DNA of 64,000 bases from Phoebastria nigripes (GCA_035582835.1 JAYKAV010003266.1:1093385-1157384), one strand, 5' to 3'; shown: positions 24,601 through 38,600, counted from the first letter of the stretch. The notes: generated from the sequence alone by a model not told the origin. Program-made: numbers and translations.

Positions 24601-26099
24601 GAAATAACACGTGCAATACCACAAAGCGTCCAGCTGCAGTGCTCGGGAGGACAAGGATTTTATGCAGTGCTCAGAAATACACAGCGGCGAGGGGCAGAGC
24701 CACCCATGTGCCCGTGCTCCCCAAACCAGGCATTTTGCGGTTTCCATATTTTTGGATTCCCCTTTTGTTTCTAAAGCTATGACCCTAGAAATTTGTTCCC
24801 TATTGTGTCCAGTTATTGACAGAATTGTTGCTGCTACTCCAGCCTTTTTAAAAATCAAAACTATGACTCTATTATAACATCAGAAAAACTAAGGCTTAGG
24901 GAATTTTCTCTGCCAAATCCATGATGGAAAGGCATTATTTTTTAATGAAGAGAGATGGTTCAAAGTTGCTTTCTGACACTACCTCCCTTTTATTGCCGTA
25001 ACAGTTGCAATCACGTATTTCACATTCTCCTAATGCATACTCAAGAGTTATTTCTGGAAAAAGATAATAAGCAAATAACAGAGAAAAGAGAAACATAACA
25101 AAAATCTGATTTCCTCAAGAGATAAGCCCCTGGGTTTAGGGCCGGTCCCCGAGCACAGAGCAACGCACCAGCTCTGCAGCGAGGATCCGTTCTCCCTGAC
25201 TCACTCTGCAGCCCCCGCGCACGGGCCCGTGCCCGGGGTGGTCTGATGATTGGCACCTCCAACAGATATAAATGCTAACAGACATTTATGAAAGTAGCGT
25301 GGTGTATTCAAAGACCCCGAAGTGACTTTGAGACCTGAAGCTACATTTTCAGAAGTGACATTATGAAACTCCAGTGGAGCTGCTCTTGCTCTAGGGGAGA
25401 GCCCCGTCAACTTCTTCTGGTTTAGCTAGCGTGAAAATATACTGTATTAGCCCCTATAAATAGTTGATGTGCATACAGAGCACAATTTCTAAGATGTGTA
25501 CTTAAATCCTCAAGGTTTATAGCTTTCAGAAGAAAGCTCTGACTTCTTTACCACCTACTACTGACATTTCCACAGCAGTAACACAGTGCTGGTGCCGCTC
25601 AAATTCCTAAAGCATTTCCAGATTTAGATACGAGAATGTTTGTGTAAATTCTATGTACTAGTCTCATATGCGTCCGGGTATGGGCTATTACTCAAAAGTC
25701 CTACCAACACCATTCTTATTTAAGAAAAACAAACAACAACTTATTTTCCAGTAAAGTGTCAAACTTATCTGCCTGAGAGATTTGAGGGATTGTAGAACTA
25801 TAGATACAGAATGTCAAAAGGATCTATACAATAGCTGAAACAAGTACTTAAATATACACATTTCACGTAGGCCAGACCATCTGCATGTTTTCCTGCTTGT
25901 TACTTGCTACTTTCATTACACTTTCTTGTCATCCCAGCTTACCTCGAAGCACAGGTCAATATTTCCAGAGGGTTTCCTGCACTAGTTGTGCACTGGGAGA
26001 GAACTCCCTCATGCTGCCAAAGTTTNAGGTGTTCCTCTTCTCTGTAATGCACTGTTTTGAACATTTACGGCTCTATGTTTCAGCTTCTATTTTTAGATT
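24601..26099. other. Non-coding stretch, nothing specific
   Basis: AT-rich apart from a GC-rich pocket at about 25130-25250. No gene recognised. One n lies near 26026. Confidence 0.4.
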
Positions 26100-26560
26100 C
26101 CTTTAACCACAATGGGTTTCTGTCTTTGGGAAAGGACTGTGATCACATTAAAATACCGCACGTTATCTCGAGTCTGTCATAACTCAGAAACACCTATCAA
26201 GAAGTGTCAAAATGTTAATTTCAGGAATAAGATTAGTAATCTATCTATTATATGTCCTCTTTTTGTTTTGCCGATTGCTGTAGACTCAGATTTATCTCCC
26301 ACTTCTGAAGGGAACTGATGTTTGACTTTTTTCAAGATCTGCCTTATTATGTTCTGTGCAAAGCAAATTTGAGTTTTGCAATTGTATATTTTGTGTCAGA
26401 TGTTTCTCCTTTACCATGACCAATTAATTCCACATCTTCCCTGCTTTTGAAACTGCCTTGAAAATTGCGTAAGTTTTCTATGAGCTCAGTTGTGACAAAT
26501 TGTTAAATGCAAGTAACAAAAAATATCTTCAACACAAATGAATTAAACTAAATCTTAAAG
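26100..26560. promoter_or_regulatory. Candidate conserved non-coding block, weak
   Basis: AT-rich and non-repetitive, with CCAATTAATTCC near 26420 and scattered ATTA cores. No open frame of note. Confidence 0.28.
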
Positions 26561-28189
26561 CAGCTTACTTGAGCAAGACGACAGAAATTCTCCCTACTGC
26601 TTTCTTTCAAACACTCGCTTCAGAAAACAGTTATGTGGAACTGTTGGGGGACNTAGTCAGTTTTCTTAAAAAAAGAGGGGGGGAGAAAAAGAGACAAGAG
26701 GAAGCCAGGATGGAGCTCCGCGTACAGACGGCATCAGGCTATGAATTGCCCCGAGAGCGATGAAGCAGCCTGCACTGGTCGAGCCCTCATAATAACAGCA
26801 TAAATTCAAATGCTGCTGCTCGCAGTGCAGAGCTGTCGTCTCAAACACTGGTGCAGAGACCCCCGTAACGGCTGGGTTTCCCAGCAGCCTACCGGGACGT
26901 CCCACCCAGACCCCGGCTTAGTCCCTGGGTCCGGCTGCCTTCAGCCTGACAGGGCTCATCCGCATTTGTCCACCTCTTACGTTCCCAAATGTCTTTGGAG
27001 GTGGAAATGCAAGCAGCATTAAGACTGCCATTTAAAGAAATGACAAAAAGCAATTAAGGATTAGGATAAACAAATGCGAGCAACGGAAAGACCCAAATAA
27101 GAAAAACAACCTGCTGCTTTAACTGCAGCAAAATTAAGCACCTGCCCTATTCTTGGTGTTTTGCTCCCTGGAGCGTTTTCCCACGAGATGCTGTAATCCC
27201 AACAGTTCCTGGCACAGAAGAGTCAGTGGTACCACAAGGAGCAATCAGACAAATCCAGCATCTCATGAATAGGAGAGCGGGATGCTGAGAGGTCTCAGGG
27301 TAGGAAGAGCAGCAGAAAAGCAAAGATGACATTCCTCACTGTTAGCAAAGTGTCTTACTCTGCTGAAACTTGAAATAACCAAGAACAAAGAGCTTACATA
27401 AAAAGATCTCGTGTATCTACAATAGCTGCAACATCAGGAGGAAGAGTAGCGCAAGAGACGCGTGTTATTGTTGCCCAGGACTGTGAAGTATTTTTGTCCA
27501 TACACCCCACAGCTAAGCACCTACTTCCATACATTAAAACCTAAATGAGACATACCCACATGAAAGATCTAATGATCTACCCACAGTACTTACTTCATTT
27601 GTCACTGCAGCAGGGGGAAAAAAATCCCACAACCCCCCCCAAAACCCCCAAACACACAAGACCCTTTCGTCCTCTATTCTCAGCTTCTGTACTGGCTTGG
27701 CATACTCCTGCCTAGGGTAAGCCCAAGTGATAATTGGGCTTTGTCTCAGCTCAGACTCCGGTTTTGTATCCGATACATCGATTTCTTGCAAGGGATGTTT
27801 ATGCAAAAGAATAAATGCTGACACCTGCAAGCATCAGCTTTGGGAACAGTGCTGTTATTATCCCAGTGAGCTCCCGGCAGCCCTGGAGCCACTAAAGCAA
27901 ACCCCTCCGGGGTCCCAGCCCCCCCGGTACCTCCNGGTCAGCCCGGGGGCTCCTAACACCACAGCAGCAGGCGGGGAAGATGGCACGAGCATTTTAAGCA
28001 GGCTGTGAAATCATCTGAGGCCCATCTAGCTAAGACTCTCTACTTCCCTTTTCCTCTCTCTCTGCTCCGTTTTTCCCCGCAGAGACCAGCTTTGTTCCAG
28101 GAAAGGCAACGTGAAGCCCGCCACTCCCCAGTAAAAGTGCTAGGTTAGATCAGGAAGATTTCATTACTTTTTAATACTAAGTCTCCCAC
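26561..28189. other. Non-coding stretch, nothing specific
   Basis: Mixed sequence with a C/A-rich stretch at about 27617-27660 that includes a run of eight or more C. No gene recognised. Confidence 0.4.
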
Positions 28190-28480
28190 CCGTCCCTCTG
28201 CAAACAGGTGCCCAGGGAAGGGGTTGTCATGCCGAGGACATGCCCGGGGTGGGATGGGACGGGAGGGTGGTCGGGGCAGCCCCTCCTGGCAGCGGGGACA
28301 GGCGGCTCACCTCACCAGCACGGTGAGAGCAGCCGCGCTGCCTTTCCCCAGGGACACTTTCCCCGTGGGGGTTTGGGAGCTCACCCCGAGTCCCTTCTCC
28401 ATTCCCAAGAGGAATAAACTGCAGAGGGGAGGGCTGAGCCCCGCAGGGCTCCCAGCTGCCGGCCGAGGCTCAGCGTTTTA
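28190..28480. promoter_or_regulatory. GC-rich pocket with G-quadruplex motif
   Basis: About 290 bp of clearly raised GC and CpG content. At 28246-28267 the plus strand carries five G runs (GGGG, GGG, GGG, GGG, GGG) separated by 1-2 bases, which satisfies the standard intramolecular G-quadruplex pattern. The flanks return abruptly to AT-rich DNA. It could be a promoter-like or enhancer-like islet. No gene lies next to it. Confidence 0.45.
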
Positions 28481-31400
28481 TGCATCACCAGCAGTAATAA
28501 AGTGAGTGTGCAGGCCAAATTATTTCCTCGCTTGCATCTGTGCAACCCCATTACCCTTTAGTGCAGTTGCACAGGCGTAACCAAGGGCATAATGTGAAGA
28601 CGACGCACCCGAACAAAGAATTGCTGCTGCCTCGTCCTTGCAGGTTAGCTGCGCCGCTCCGCCGAGTGCACCTTTAATGCAAAGCTCTGGCAAACTCATA
28701 GCCACAGAGGGGAGAAACGCAAGCTGCTGAGACAATGAAATTCAATGCTGAATTAAACAAAACATCGTTTCGGCACAGGATTTGAAGCAGTGGAAACTAT
28801 CACACTAATTGAGAAAACGTGTCCCAGGAAGGAGGTAACTCTTCCGCCCGCTCCCCGAGCGAAGCCTTCTGGAGGCACCGCAATCACCACACAACAGCTG
28901 GACTCCCTTACAAGAAATTTCATAGAAAAGTACATAATCTTATAATCATTGCCTCTGTAAACAAGTCATAACGTCTCAATTACAGTGAGGGTCCCCTGTG
29001 CTCTGGTTGTCTGTATATAATATTGCTAATTTAAAAAACAGAAGAGATTCTCAGAAGTTCAGAGAATTACCCACCTCCCTCCAAGTAGAATCTAAATGGA
29101 GTTTTCTGCACTACCCATCTGTTCATTTTATATAATACGTACACTTTTTTCAAGATTAGATTGTTTTCCTCATCTTTGTACAGATCCGCAGAGCTTTTGT
29201 AAGAATGATCTGGGCCATAGACTCGAGCTGTAGTGACAGATCCCCTGCATTGACAGAGCAGCCCCGATTATTATGCAAGTATTTAAACAAGAAGAAAGAA
29301 AAAAAGCAGACCAAACCCACCAGTATTCCTTTTCCCAATTATAAGAATTATGGGCAACTCCTATGAGGTTATCAAGGAAATAAAGGAAAAGCCTTGCCTT
29401 TAGGTACAGAAGTGGGTAAGCCTCAACACTTGTTCACGTGCCGGCTGCTGGCCCGTTCCCACCCAGAGGGGCACGGCAGATCAGCGACTGCTGCATCGCC
29501 CATGGGGGAAGCACTGGAGTTCAGGTCAGCTCGTATTAGCAGGAACAGATGCTTGTGGCAGATTTCACTTGGCCCTTTTTGGTTCAGGAAAAGGATTTGT
29601 AAGCTCTTTAATAAATAGGGTGATCCTGGAGGAGTTGCCTTTGTAAATGTAATGGATACAAAAGGAAAAAAGAGCAAGCTCGTTTCCCAAGTTTTGCACG
29701 CGTGAGTGTTGGGAGCAGATTTCAAGGAGAGAACAGAAATAACCCATTCAGGTGTTTTCAGCTCACTGGCATAAAGCAATTAGTGATTATCTTTTCATTT
29801 CTTCACCTTCCAATGAAATAGGCCTGTGAACTTTTCTGACACAGGCAATGTTCATAACAAATGGAAAAATAAAGCAATTACAGGGCAGGGGAATAAACCG
29901 CACAAGCCCTTGCTCTGCCCGGACGCCGTGGAGTCCTGCGCTGATTTCTGGTTTTGTGCAGCACATTGCCGCTGCAGCACGGAGCAAAGCCGCCTCCGCG
30001 GCGGTCTGCGCCTTCCTTCAGTGACGGGAAGATGCACGCTTGAAACACCAGGCAAGAAACTGCACCCTCATAACCATCACCGAGATGGTCCCAGAAACAG
30101 GGAAATATAAATTTGGAGGCTTATTTCATCCCATTGGAAAGGCTTCTTTCAGCTGGAAAAATACAGGTACGTATAGCAATTATAAAGCTCCTGGTACCAA
30201 CAGGCACCCAGAGGAAGAGCCGCTGCAGTCACGTCAGGGACCCCGCTTCTCCCTCCACCCCATTTTCAGAGATCTGAGCATAAGCAGCTGGTGACAATTC
30301 CAACCACAGCAAACACTTCCATTCGAAAGATGGCAAGATTTGCTTTTGAAAACTTGCCTGTCTCCTTTTGTCCTTTTTTTCCCCAGAATAAGCGTTTGAA
30401 ACTTGTGAAGCCCAAATTCAAAAGCAAGAGTCACCAAAGAGACTTTAAACAGAAATAATGAATAAACAACTTCTTAACCTCAGACTCATCCTCCACCTAG
30501 ACACAACATGTCATTTTGTAAGCCAAAAATTTCAGACTCTGGGTATTGTACTTTCATCTTCCACCATGACAACTTGAGCTCCTTACAGCTTCTGTGTCCA
30601 TGCTTTCTCCTCCATGCAAGCACGTAGGAGAGCGCTTTGATTACTGCAGGGCAGGTGAGGAAGGACACTCTTCCTCCCAGGAAAGGAGGTTGGTTTGTTC
30701 TCAATGACGGAGCCCCAGCCGAGCGCAAGGCCCAGGGAAGTGTCACACTCGCAAATCCGTGCTTGAGACGCCTCAACAGATGCACTGGCCGTCGAGCAGC
30801 CATACCGTTGCTGCGCTGCAAGACAGCTACATCTCCCGGGGTAGCTTGGTTCGGTTATCGTCACTGTCCGGGTGGCACGGGCAAGGAGCAGAAGAGCACT
30901 GGGAGATGTGGTGGGTGACTCTGCCAGGGGTACAGGAATAGCAGGGCAGAGGTTCTGCAGCAAGGAATTGCCTTNGGGAGGGAAAATAACAAAGGGGGTT
31001 ATGTCCAGGAAATGTGAGATCAAGACAGTTTCTCTCCAGCCACAGTGAAATCTGAGCTCCCAGCTGGGGCTTCCCACACACAAGATGGCTTCATGGTCAG
31101 TGCTTCTGTTTCAAAGGGCCAAAGATCTCATAATATCACTATAAGCTTTTTCAGGTCTGATAAAAAAAGCAAGCAAATGTACTTTAAGTGAACAGATGCC
31201 TTTTTGTGTGCATTAAGGTGGTGCATAAATGCCAAGGTTTTCCCTATGCCTCCTCCTCTTTCTTCACCTCCAAATCCAAGACCAGCTGGGCTAGCTGCTC
31301 ATTCCTTCTGTCATTCCCTACCCTTCTCCATAGCAGAGAGGAGAAGATAGGAGCTGACAGCGTCTAGGTTATTTATAAGGATTAATTCCCACAGGGCTCC

Positions 31401-33799
31401 CCCTGATGCGCAGCAAACACTTGTTATTATGCTATCCCATCCTAGTGAAAAACCACTCGGCACTGATGCAGTAATCAGTCGTCCGCAGAACAAGGTCCTT
31501 TAAAAAAACCCTAGCAGGCTCGAGCATACGAACAGCGAAGTGGCTTGTGGTTTGCTTTCATTCCCCTGTGGCTCTCATTTCCTTTCCAGGTCTCGCTCTA
31601 ATAGACTAACAACAGCAAGAGTAGGTGCTTCTCAATAATATTAGACCACATCACAAAGCTTTGTGCACTTCTTTCAGGAACAGACTGTCCCTCTGCATGG
31701 AGAGCGCACTCAGAGCGTGGGCACATTCAAACAGGGATTTTTAGCTTTTGTATTGACCCTTCTTACAGAGTTTATCAGTATAATACCTCTAAAGCCAGAG
31801 CAGATGTTTTCGTGTAACCNCTGTAACCTTTCCAGAGGTTGAGTTAAGGTGAAGTCTCATCTCGCAGCTGCAGGAAATTCTGGGCACCTTATGTGAGTCA
31901 TCCCATCAGTAGCCAGCCCCAGGCTGCCAACCCAAACACATTTTAAAAGCTAATCAGGGCCAAATGAGGTGGATAATTTGGTGGCTATTCCCTGGACATT
32001 TCCTTGCTGCTTTTCACAAGGATGGGCATGTAAAGGGCAACACCTTGGCTGTGCTGGTGTGGGAGGAACAGGCATATTGCTTAGCAGATCCCATGCATTG
32101 CTCACGTTTGACCTTAGCTACAAATTAGAAACAGCCAAACAGACCCTCAGTCGGGCTTTTCACAGCAGCGACGGTCGCTGGCAGGCACGTGGCTGTGCCA
32201 CACATCAGCCTCTCCCTGCTCCGGGCACACAGAGTCCCCAGGCACTGGGGTCCTTGCCATAGCCAAGTCAGGGGTACAGTACCAGGGTCATCGGTGGATG
32301 AAGACTCGTGGCCTGGGGCTCACGGGGTGATGCAATGGTCCATTCTGGTTTCGGACACACTGAAATCTCTGGAAATAAAGTGTTGCACTTTACTACTGAG
32401 AGAAAAAGCAGCTTTTCTTTCCACAAATCAGCTCAACTTCCCTACCAGAGAGAGAAAAGAACCGTGCAGCTGTGCTCCCCCAGCCTCCCAGCCTAGAGAA
32501 GAACATTGCCATCAGGCCTGACCTCGCAGCACAGTATAAGCAAAGGGTTAGGATCATCTGCAAAGATTGCAGCAGGGAGAACACTATACAGCACCCTGTA
32601 ATTTGCAAGAAACACCATTAATGCTAAAACAATAACCGTCTGCACATACACTCCCACACAACCCTACCCAGCACTGCGCCATTGAGGGCTCGGCAGCTTC
32701 TGCATTTGCAGTCAATGTAGGTGGGTTGAAGAAAGGGAAACGTTCTTTTCCGATGAAAAGTTCCAGCAGCCAAAGGAAAGACGTGAGAGTCCAGGCTGAT
32801 GAGCCCTGCAGGGCACGGAGCAAGAGGCGTTATGAAGGCAATGGATCAGGCACCATTTCAAGTTACTGCTCTGTTCCAGGCTCCGGCTAGTTACCCTTAT
32901 TTCACCTCGGATTTTAAGTTCCATTTAATTCAGATTAAATTCCAGTGCAGATCTTTGAAAAGAAAGTAAGCAGGAGGCTGGGGACCTGGGGAGAGCACGG
33001 TGAGGTGCTGCGCGGGAACAAACCCTCGCTCCCGGCTGCCTCGGTGGAGATGGGGCTCCCAAACCAAAACACATCCTCCAGAAACGCCTCCCCCTTGGTA
33101 CCTACAGCCATTATTCACGTAAGGCCCATCTCAACCGCAAAGATGAAACTGCAGTAGTAGGTACTGGAGCAAGGTACCAATGGACATAGTTCAGGCTGGG
33201 TGTACTGGCTCAGCACAAGGACCAGTGTATCTCCACCGCAGCCCGTTGCATACAGGTTCCTGTTACGCTCNCCATTACAGTAGGAGATTGTCTGCCAGAA
33301 GTGCATTTAGCACCATGACTAATCTCTCCCTCTGATGGCTCTCTCAGCCCTACAAGGGAGTATATCTCCAGGGGATATATACTTGTTACGAAGCTTTTCT
33401 ATGAAATAGGTATGTGCAAAACCAAAGTAAAATCTGAGAGTCATGGGTGCTGCTGCCTCGCTGGCAGTTACGTGCTTGCATGGTTTGCTCCTGACTTGTA
33501 ATTTCTTTTGCATTAGTAAGTCCAGTCCTGAGAAACACTATGTAACTAAATTATATTTTGGGCTTTATTTTCCCTGCTGTAGAAGGGTATAAACCCAAAA
33601 GCATGTACAATGCTTAATATTTTCCCAAACTTTTATGTAAAAGCNTCCCAGCAGACAATAAATGCCACAAATAATTCTTGTGCTTCCAGAGAAAATCAGT
33701 GTCCTTATCAACAGCAAATGGTAGCTGCAGTTATGAATATTTAACATACAGTTTTGCTGTGAGTTTAGAAATGCCTTGTATACCCCCAACCAGCCCTGT
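28481..33799. other. Non-coding stretch, nothing specific
   Basis: Five kilobases of mixed DNA without a recognised gene, RNA or interspersed repeat. The AT-rich parts at about 28720-29160 and 31830-32130 have some enhancer-like texture, and the latter carries TGAGTCA at 31894-31900. The 166-codon minus frame at 30583-31083 opens only from TTG. Isolated n bases occur near 30975, 31820, 33271 and 33645. Confidence 0.4.
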
Positions 33800-34040
33800 A
33801 ATAAACCCTATGGTCTTGTGGCATATTTTTTAAATAAAAAGAAATAAAAAACATTAAAGCTAAGTCATTAAGTGCTGGAAGTACTCATGAATGCCAAACG
33901 CAATCTATGCAACCCATCAGTATAACCTAGCCGTAAGTCAGGGCCACTTCCTAATGTATTTCAAATTTATTCTTTGTGTGTGATAAGACCATTAAGTGTT
34001 CTTTGCATTGCCAAATAAACAGCAAGCACAGTTCACTTTA
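33800..34040. promoter_or_regulatory. Candidate conserved non-coding element, weak
   Basis: AT-rich, non-repetitive, with TTAAG/CATTAAG cores and no open frame. Confidence 0.25.
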
Positions 34041-34324
34041 GGATGATACTAGTACTTATGAACCGAACCAAAGAATAAGTCAAAACCAAGGGCAGGCCCA
34101 TCCTTGCACGTGTAACTGCCGCTGCGATAGCCGCAGCGCATCCAGGAGAGCGAGTCACCACGGATTTGACATCACCAGATGCTAGAGGTGATGCTGGCAT
34201 TGCTCCAGGAGCGGCAAAACCAACACATTTGGCCAAATGTCTTGGCCAAAATCCATTGCTTTGTCTCTTTTGCCTTTTGGCAAAGTCTACATTGTTTAAG
34301 TTCCCTCAATTTTTTTTTTTTTTA
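34041..34324. repeat. Cluster of palindromes ending in a T14 tract
   Basis: ACATTTGGCCAAATGT (34225-34240) is a perfect 16-bp palindrome. TTGGCCAA recurs at 34242-34249. TTTGCC and GGCAAA (34269-34274 and 34279-34284) form a 6-bp stem with a TTTT loop. Fourteen T follow at 34310-34323. The half sites resemble NFI half sites (TTGGC), but no canonical TTGGC-N5-GCCAA spacing is present. A 16-bp palindrome is expected about once per 64 kb by chance. Confidence 0.6.
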
Positions 34325-35339
34325 CCACAAACACGTGGGCTAAATATGTTATTAGAAAAGCCAAGCCAGCCCAACCCCTACGCGGCTGTGTGGCTCCCGG
34401 AGCGAAGGCACAAAGCCCCCCCAGCACCCTGAACCCCTGCTCGTTAGCGCACTGCACTCTCGGGAGCTTTCACTCCGTTTTTCTCTGCCACGAGCCTGCT
34501 GGAAGTTTTCAGCAGCTTTTTTCCAATCAGATATTCAAGAATTGCCTGGCTGCTCGTGTTCCTCTCTTCGCTTTCGCTTGCCAGCTAAATCTTACAAGTT
34601 TACAGACAAACACTGAAAATAAACCCATGACAGTAACAACGCATCTGATCACTCCTCCCCCAGGCTCAGAAAACGGTTCACAGCTCGCTCTAATGCAGTT
34701 CCAGGAATTAAGGTTTCTGGTTTTATTTCCCCAAAAGCTTTTAGAATCCTCTCAAATTAATAAAGTTATTAAAAAAATTAATATTTGTCCTCTAGGAAAT
34801 TGTAGTATTTTGTAGCTACATCCAAATTTAAAAAACAAGCTGAAATACATTTTTTTCTTAGAACATTAAGTCCCAAAAATCTTCCTGAGAAGTTCCAGTG
34901 CCAAAGTGTGGTAATTTGGGGATGAAACCTGAGAGCTGGGGTACATTCGGCTCCCGTGTTTGCAGGTGATGCCTCCCGTGGTCCCGCACCGCTATGGGAG
35001 GGGGCTGTGCTGCACCCCAGCCCAGGCTGAGAACACAGCGGGCAGGGAGAGCTGCACTGCCAGGCGATGCCCCGGCCCCGAGCAATTCTTAATCATGCTG
35101 ATAAATGCCCCTCGACACATCTCTGTGCAAGAGGCAGCTGAGCCCAAGAGCTGCGAGACCCAGCCCTGCAAACTTGTTGAGGTCCTGGGGTGAAAATATC
35201 CGAATGAGTTATTTTTCATGCTCTTCATACGAGCTCCTGGACTTTTTAAATAGGTTATATGATTTCTGGATTGATACTGAAATTTTCAGTGGAGATCACC
35301 CAAAGCCCTGCCACTTGCTGGGTAGGAAGGGATATGAAT
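34325..35339. other. Non-coding stretch, nothing specific
   Basis: No recognised gene. The 141-codon plus-strand frame at 34390-34815 has a composition without domain features and matches nothing I know. Confidence 0.4.
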
Positions 35340-35620
35340 GAGGGAAGTTGAATATATACTCAATGTTAAAGTTTCCCTTAAGTAAATGACTTGTATGCAT
35401 AAATAGCATGGGGACCTGTCAATAAAATCATCCACATATTCTGTCAAATAGAAGAGTAATTATGGCTTCTGCTTGTTAGTAACAAAATGATACATTAGCC
35501 GAGCTTACACAAAACACAAACACCTTCTGATTTCACTGAAGATTAATGCTAATGTGCCAAATTGCCAGACTAAACTTAATTGCTCTTTTTTATCTTCATT
35601 AAATGATAAGCAGCAGCCAC
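35340..35620. promoter_or_regulatory. Candidate conserved non-coding element, strong
   Basis: AT-rich, high-complexity block with TAATTA at 35457-35462, ATTAATGCTAATG near 35542 and CTTAATTGC near 35575. It carries several TATGCATAAAT/AAATGATA-type strings. No open frame. The motif density and lack of repeats fit a developmental enhancer; conservation is untested. Confidence 0.42.
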
Positions 35621-38600
35621 AGAAGTGGTTCTGGTGACCTTGGATTTACATAGACCTTCAGTCACAGGAAAATCTACTGCCTTTATTTCTAACGTGGNAA
35701 CTTCACCGGGCACTGCAGCATCCCATGTCCCCTTCCGAGTTCAAGCCTGCTCTGCAGAGAGCCCAGCTCTGGGGTTCATGCCTAATGGGATGCACCCAAA
35801 CCCCCACGGTCCAAAAGAACTGTTTTTGCATCTGTGTGACAACCTAAAACTGAAGGTTTTGCTTCTTCAAAGACGACGTGGCTCCTTTTCTTTCCCCGTT
35901 TGTGTTTTGCAACAATATATTTGCAGAAGAAAAAATATCACCCAGCTACTTCCCATCTCCATGGCAACATCCTGCTCTGGCTCCAACTGAGAAATACTTT
36001 GCAAAACCCTCTTACTGCAGGTTAGTTGTTGCAAAAATTATACACTATCACTCACAAATAACTCCATAATATTTAAAATGTTCTCTGGGTGAAGAGTAAT
36101 GGCCTGATTTTAGCCCTTGTACACCTGAGCTTCCTGCATTTCACCCGTGGTTTTCCAGACTGCAAGTAACTGCAGACACAGTTTAATCCATTTCTGTGTC
36201 CCAGCAGTGCATTTGCAGGTTTCTGTTAGGTATCTCAATAACTAAATGGCTTCACGCAAGACCACAGGAGATGGAGAGTACAAGACCCCACCTACAACCA
36301 TGTGCAGTCGGTCCCTTGAAGAAAGCTGCTGTTGCACATCTGTCCTTGTCTGCTCCTCCCACCCCATCCCCTGCTCCGTAAGCCTACCTCTGCAAGTTCG
36401 GAGGAAAGAGTAAAGAAACGCCCTTGCCCATCTCCTGGGGCTAAAACTTGGGTAGGACTGAGCAGAGAAACTAGGGGAGAAGGGAAGGNTTCCACATTTG
36501 TGTTCTCCTGCACAGGCAAGCAAAGGGGCAGAACTGCCTTGCCCAAATGAACTGGAAGTCCCTGCCCGAAGCAGCTGGCCTTCCTCCTCCTTGTTGACTC
36601 TTCTCTAGCAGAATCTGTCTTCTTTTAACTTCAGCCGCTGAGTCAGCAGGAGCATACTGTCCCTGCTGGAAGGGCCCTCCAGGCAAAGTTCAAATGACCA
36701 ATTAGTGTCTCTATGNACTTCTAAGCTGCTTTCCCAGCTTGCAAAGGCTGAGTCAGTAACCTTTAAAAATGCAAAGCTTATCCTGGGATGCTTGCAACTG
36801 CATCCTCAAACATTGCTGCCTGGTGATAGGAACATGTTGCTGGGGCTTGCTGTCTCATTCTCTTATGCCATCAGTATTTCAAGACCCCTCCCAGCATACA
36901 AAACAGATCCTGACCTGGGGTGAACTGGCCAGGCCCAGATGCAGAGAACCACCCCAGAAAGTAACTCTGGTTTGAACCAAGACTCCTGCTTCTTGTGGGT
37001 CCCTACAGCCTGCATGGCCTGCCAGGGCAAGTGTCCAGCGCTTCAGCTGCCAGATCAACCCCCGCATGTCACAGCCCAGGTCAAGCATCTCTGGAAGAAC
37101 GTGGGATATTCATGGACCCAGAATGTAAAGTTAGCTTGGGCTGCCTTATGGGATGCCCAGGAGGTAAGAGGCAATCAAGAGCTTTCCTCCGTATTGATGA
37201 GTGCTGTCGGACCAGATCATTCGGGAAAGCGTTAGATCTGGATCTGAAGACATCCGGAGAAGGGAGTAGCTAGCCAAATTTTCCCAGTAGTTAATGATCC
37301 TCAAAGTTCAAAATTTCTACCTTGTTAATTGGATTCTTCTGGCTTCAGCTTAAACCTATTGGGTCTTTTTGTGCCTTTCTCTGAAAAAAAAGCCTTTCAG
37401 TACCTGGAGCTTCCTCCCTGTGAAGGTACTTACCCACTGAAATTAAGTTACAAGCTTCTTTTTGATAAGATAAACAGACTGAGCTCCTTAAGTCTATCAC
37501 TGTAAAATATTCTCTCCAGCACTTAATCATTCTTTATTAATCTTTTCAGCTCAGTGACATGGCAGCAGAAAGGTAAAAAAAAAAGTCAGGAAACAAGCGG
37601 AAAAAAAGAAAGCCCCACTACAGGAGAGGAAGGGATATGCTATCTGAGGGAGTGAATAGTCCAGGATTTCACAAAAGATGCTAAAGTCATTACACAGCTA
37701 TAGTACAAAATTACTCCAGAGACCTTACCGAGGTGCAGCACTGCTACCCTGAGCAGCGGAAGGCGAAGCGAGCCGAGGGGAAGCTGCCTAACGCTGGTCT
37801 GCGATAAATGTACATCTTCTGTATTTCTTAAAGCGCCTGAGACAGGGAGTTGGAGTCAGACTGATAAGGTGGGTTGTCCTTTCAGTCAAGGATGTCAACA
37901 TGGATTTCAACATGTTCTTACAAAAACCCTTACAGATGCACATCAGACACCAGAGGAAAAGGCAGATCTCTATCACAGCGCTTGTGAAACTGCATCAGGG
38001 ACTACTTCGAAGATTAGTTTATAAGGAACAAACTAGGCTTAAATTAGGTGGTGCGAACCAGATAGCTGGGACTTCTACACATTATATTGATTGATTTACA
38101 GATTTATTTGCAGTACGCAAGTCACCGAGCGCTCCCAGGATAAACTAGCCCCCTGCGATCACGCTAGTGATTTCCAGTGCTCTGTGCTCGTACACAGCTT
38201 ATTCCTCTCCTCATAATGGCAGTGCCGGGCTAGAGAGTCACCACGCCGAGACGGGTGCTGATGAGCGAGGGCACCCACGGAGGCTCCGGCGGCAGAGCAG
38301 CTCGGCGCCCAGCCCGGCCCCGGGGCACAAGCAGCTCCCTTCCCAGCCCAGGGAAGCCTGCAGAAGCATCAGCACGCCTTAGGAATGCCCCGCCATTGAA
38401 AACATGAAGAATTCATTTTGGTCCAAAACTGTCAAATGTTTTTGAGCTTCTCAACATCAATGGCCACCTGGTAGTTTCTCCAAGAGTGAAAACTGGGGCT
38501 GGCTCCGTGAACAGAGGCACTTGTGGGACTGTGCAGATGCTGGATTGCGCCCAAAGAGCAGGTCGTGAACTGAAGAACAGATTCATTCGCGTTCCCCCTG

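Noticed and set aside
24122..31904. Identical 16-mer TTATGTGAGTCATCCC at 24122 and 31889, with TGAGTCATCCC again at 62651
   Set aside because: About one shared 16-mer pair is expected by chance in 64 kb on both strands, and a triple 11-mer is also within expectation. Without conservation data it is not evidence of a shared module.
34225..34240. 16-bp perfect palindrome ACATTTGGCCAAATGT
   Set aside because: About one palindrome of this length is expected per 64 kb. The half sites lack the NFI spacing, so I record it only as sequence structure.
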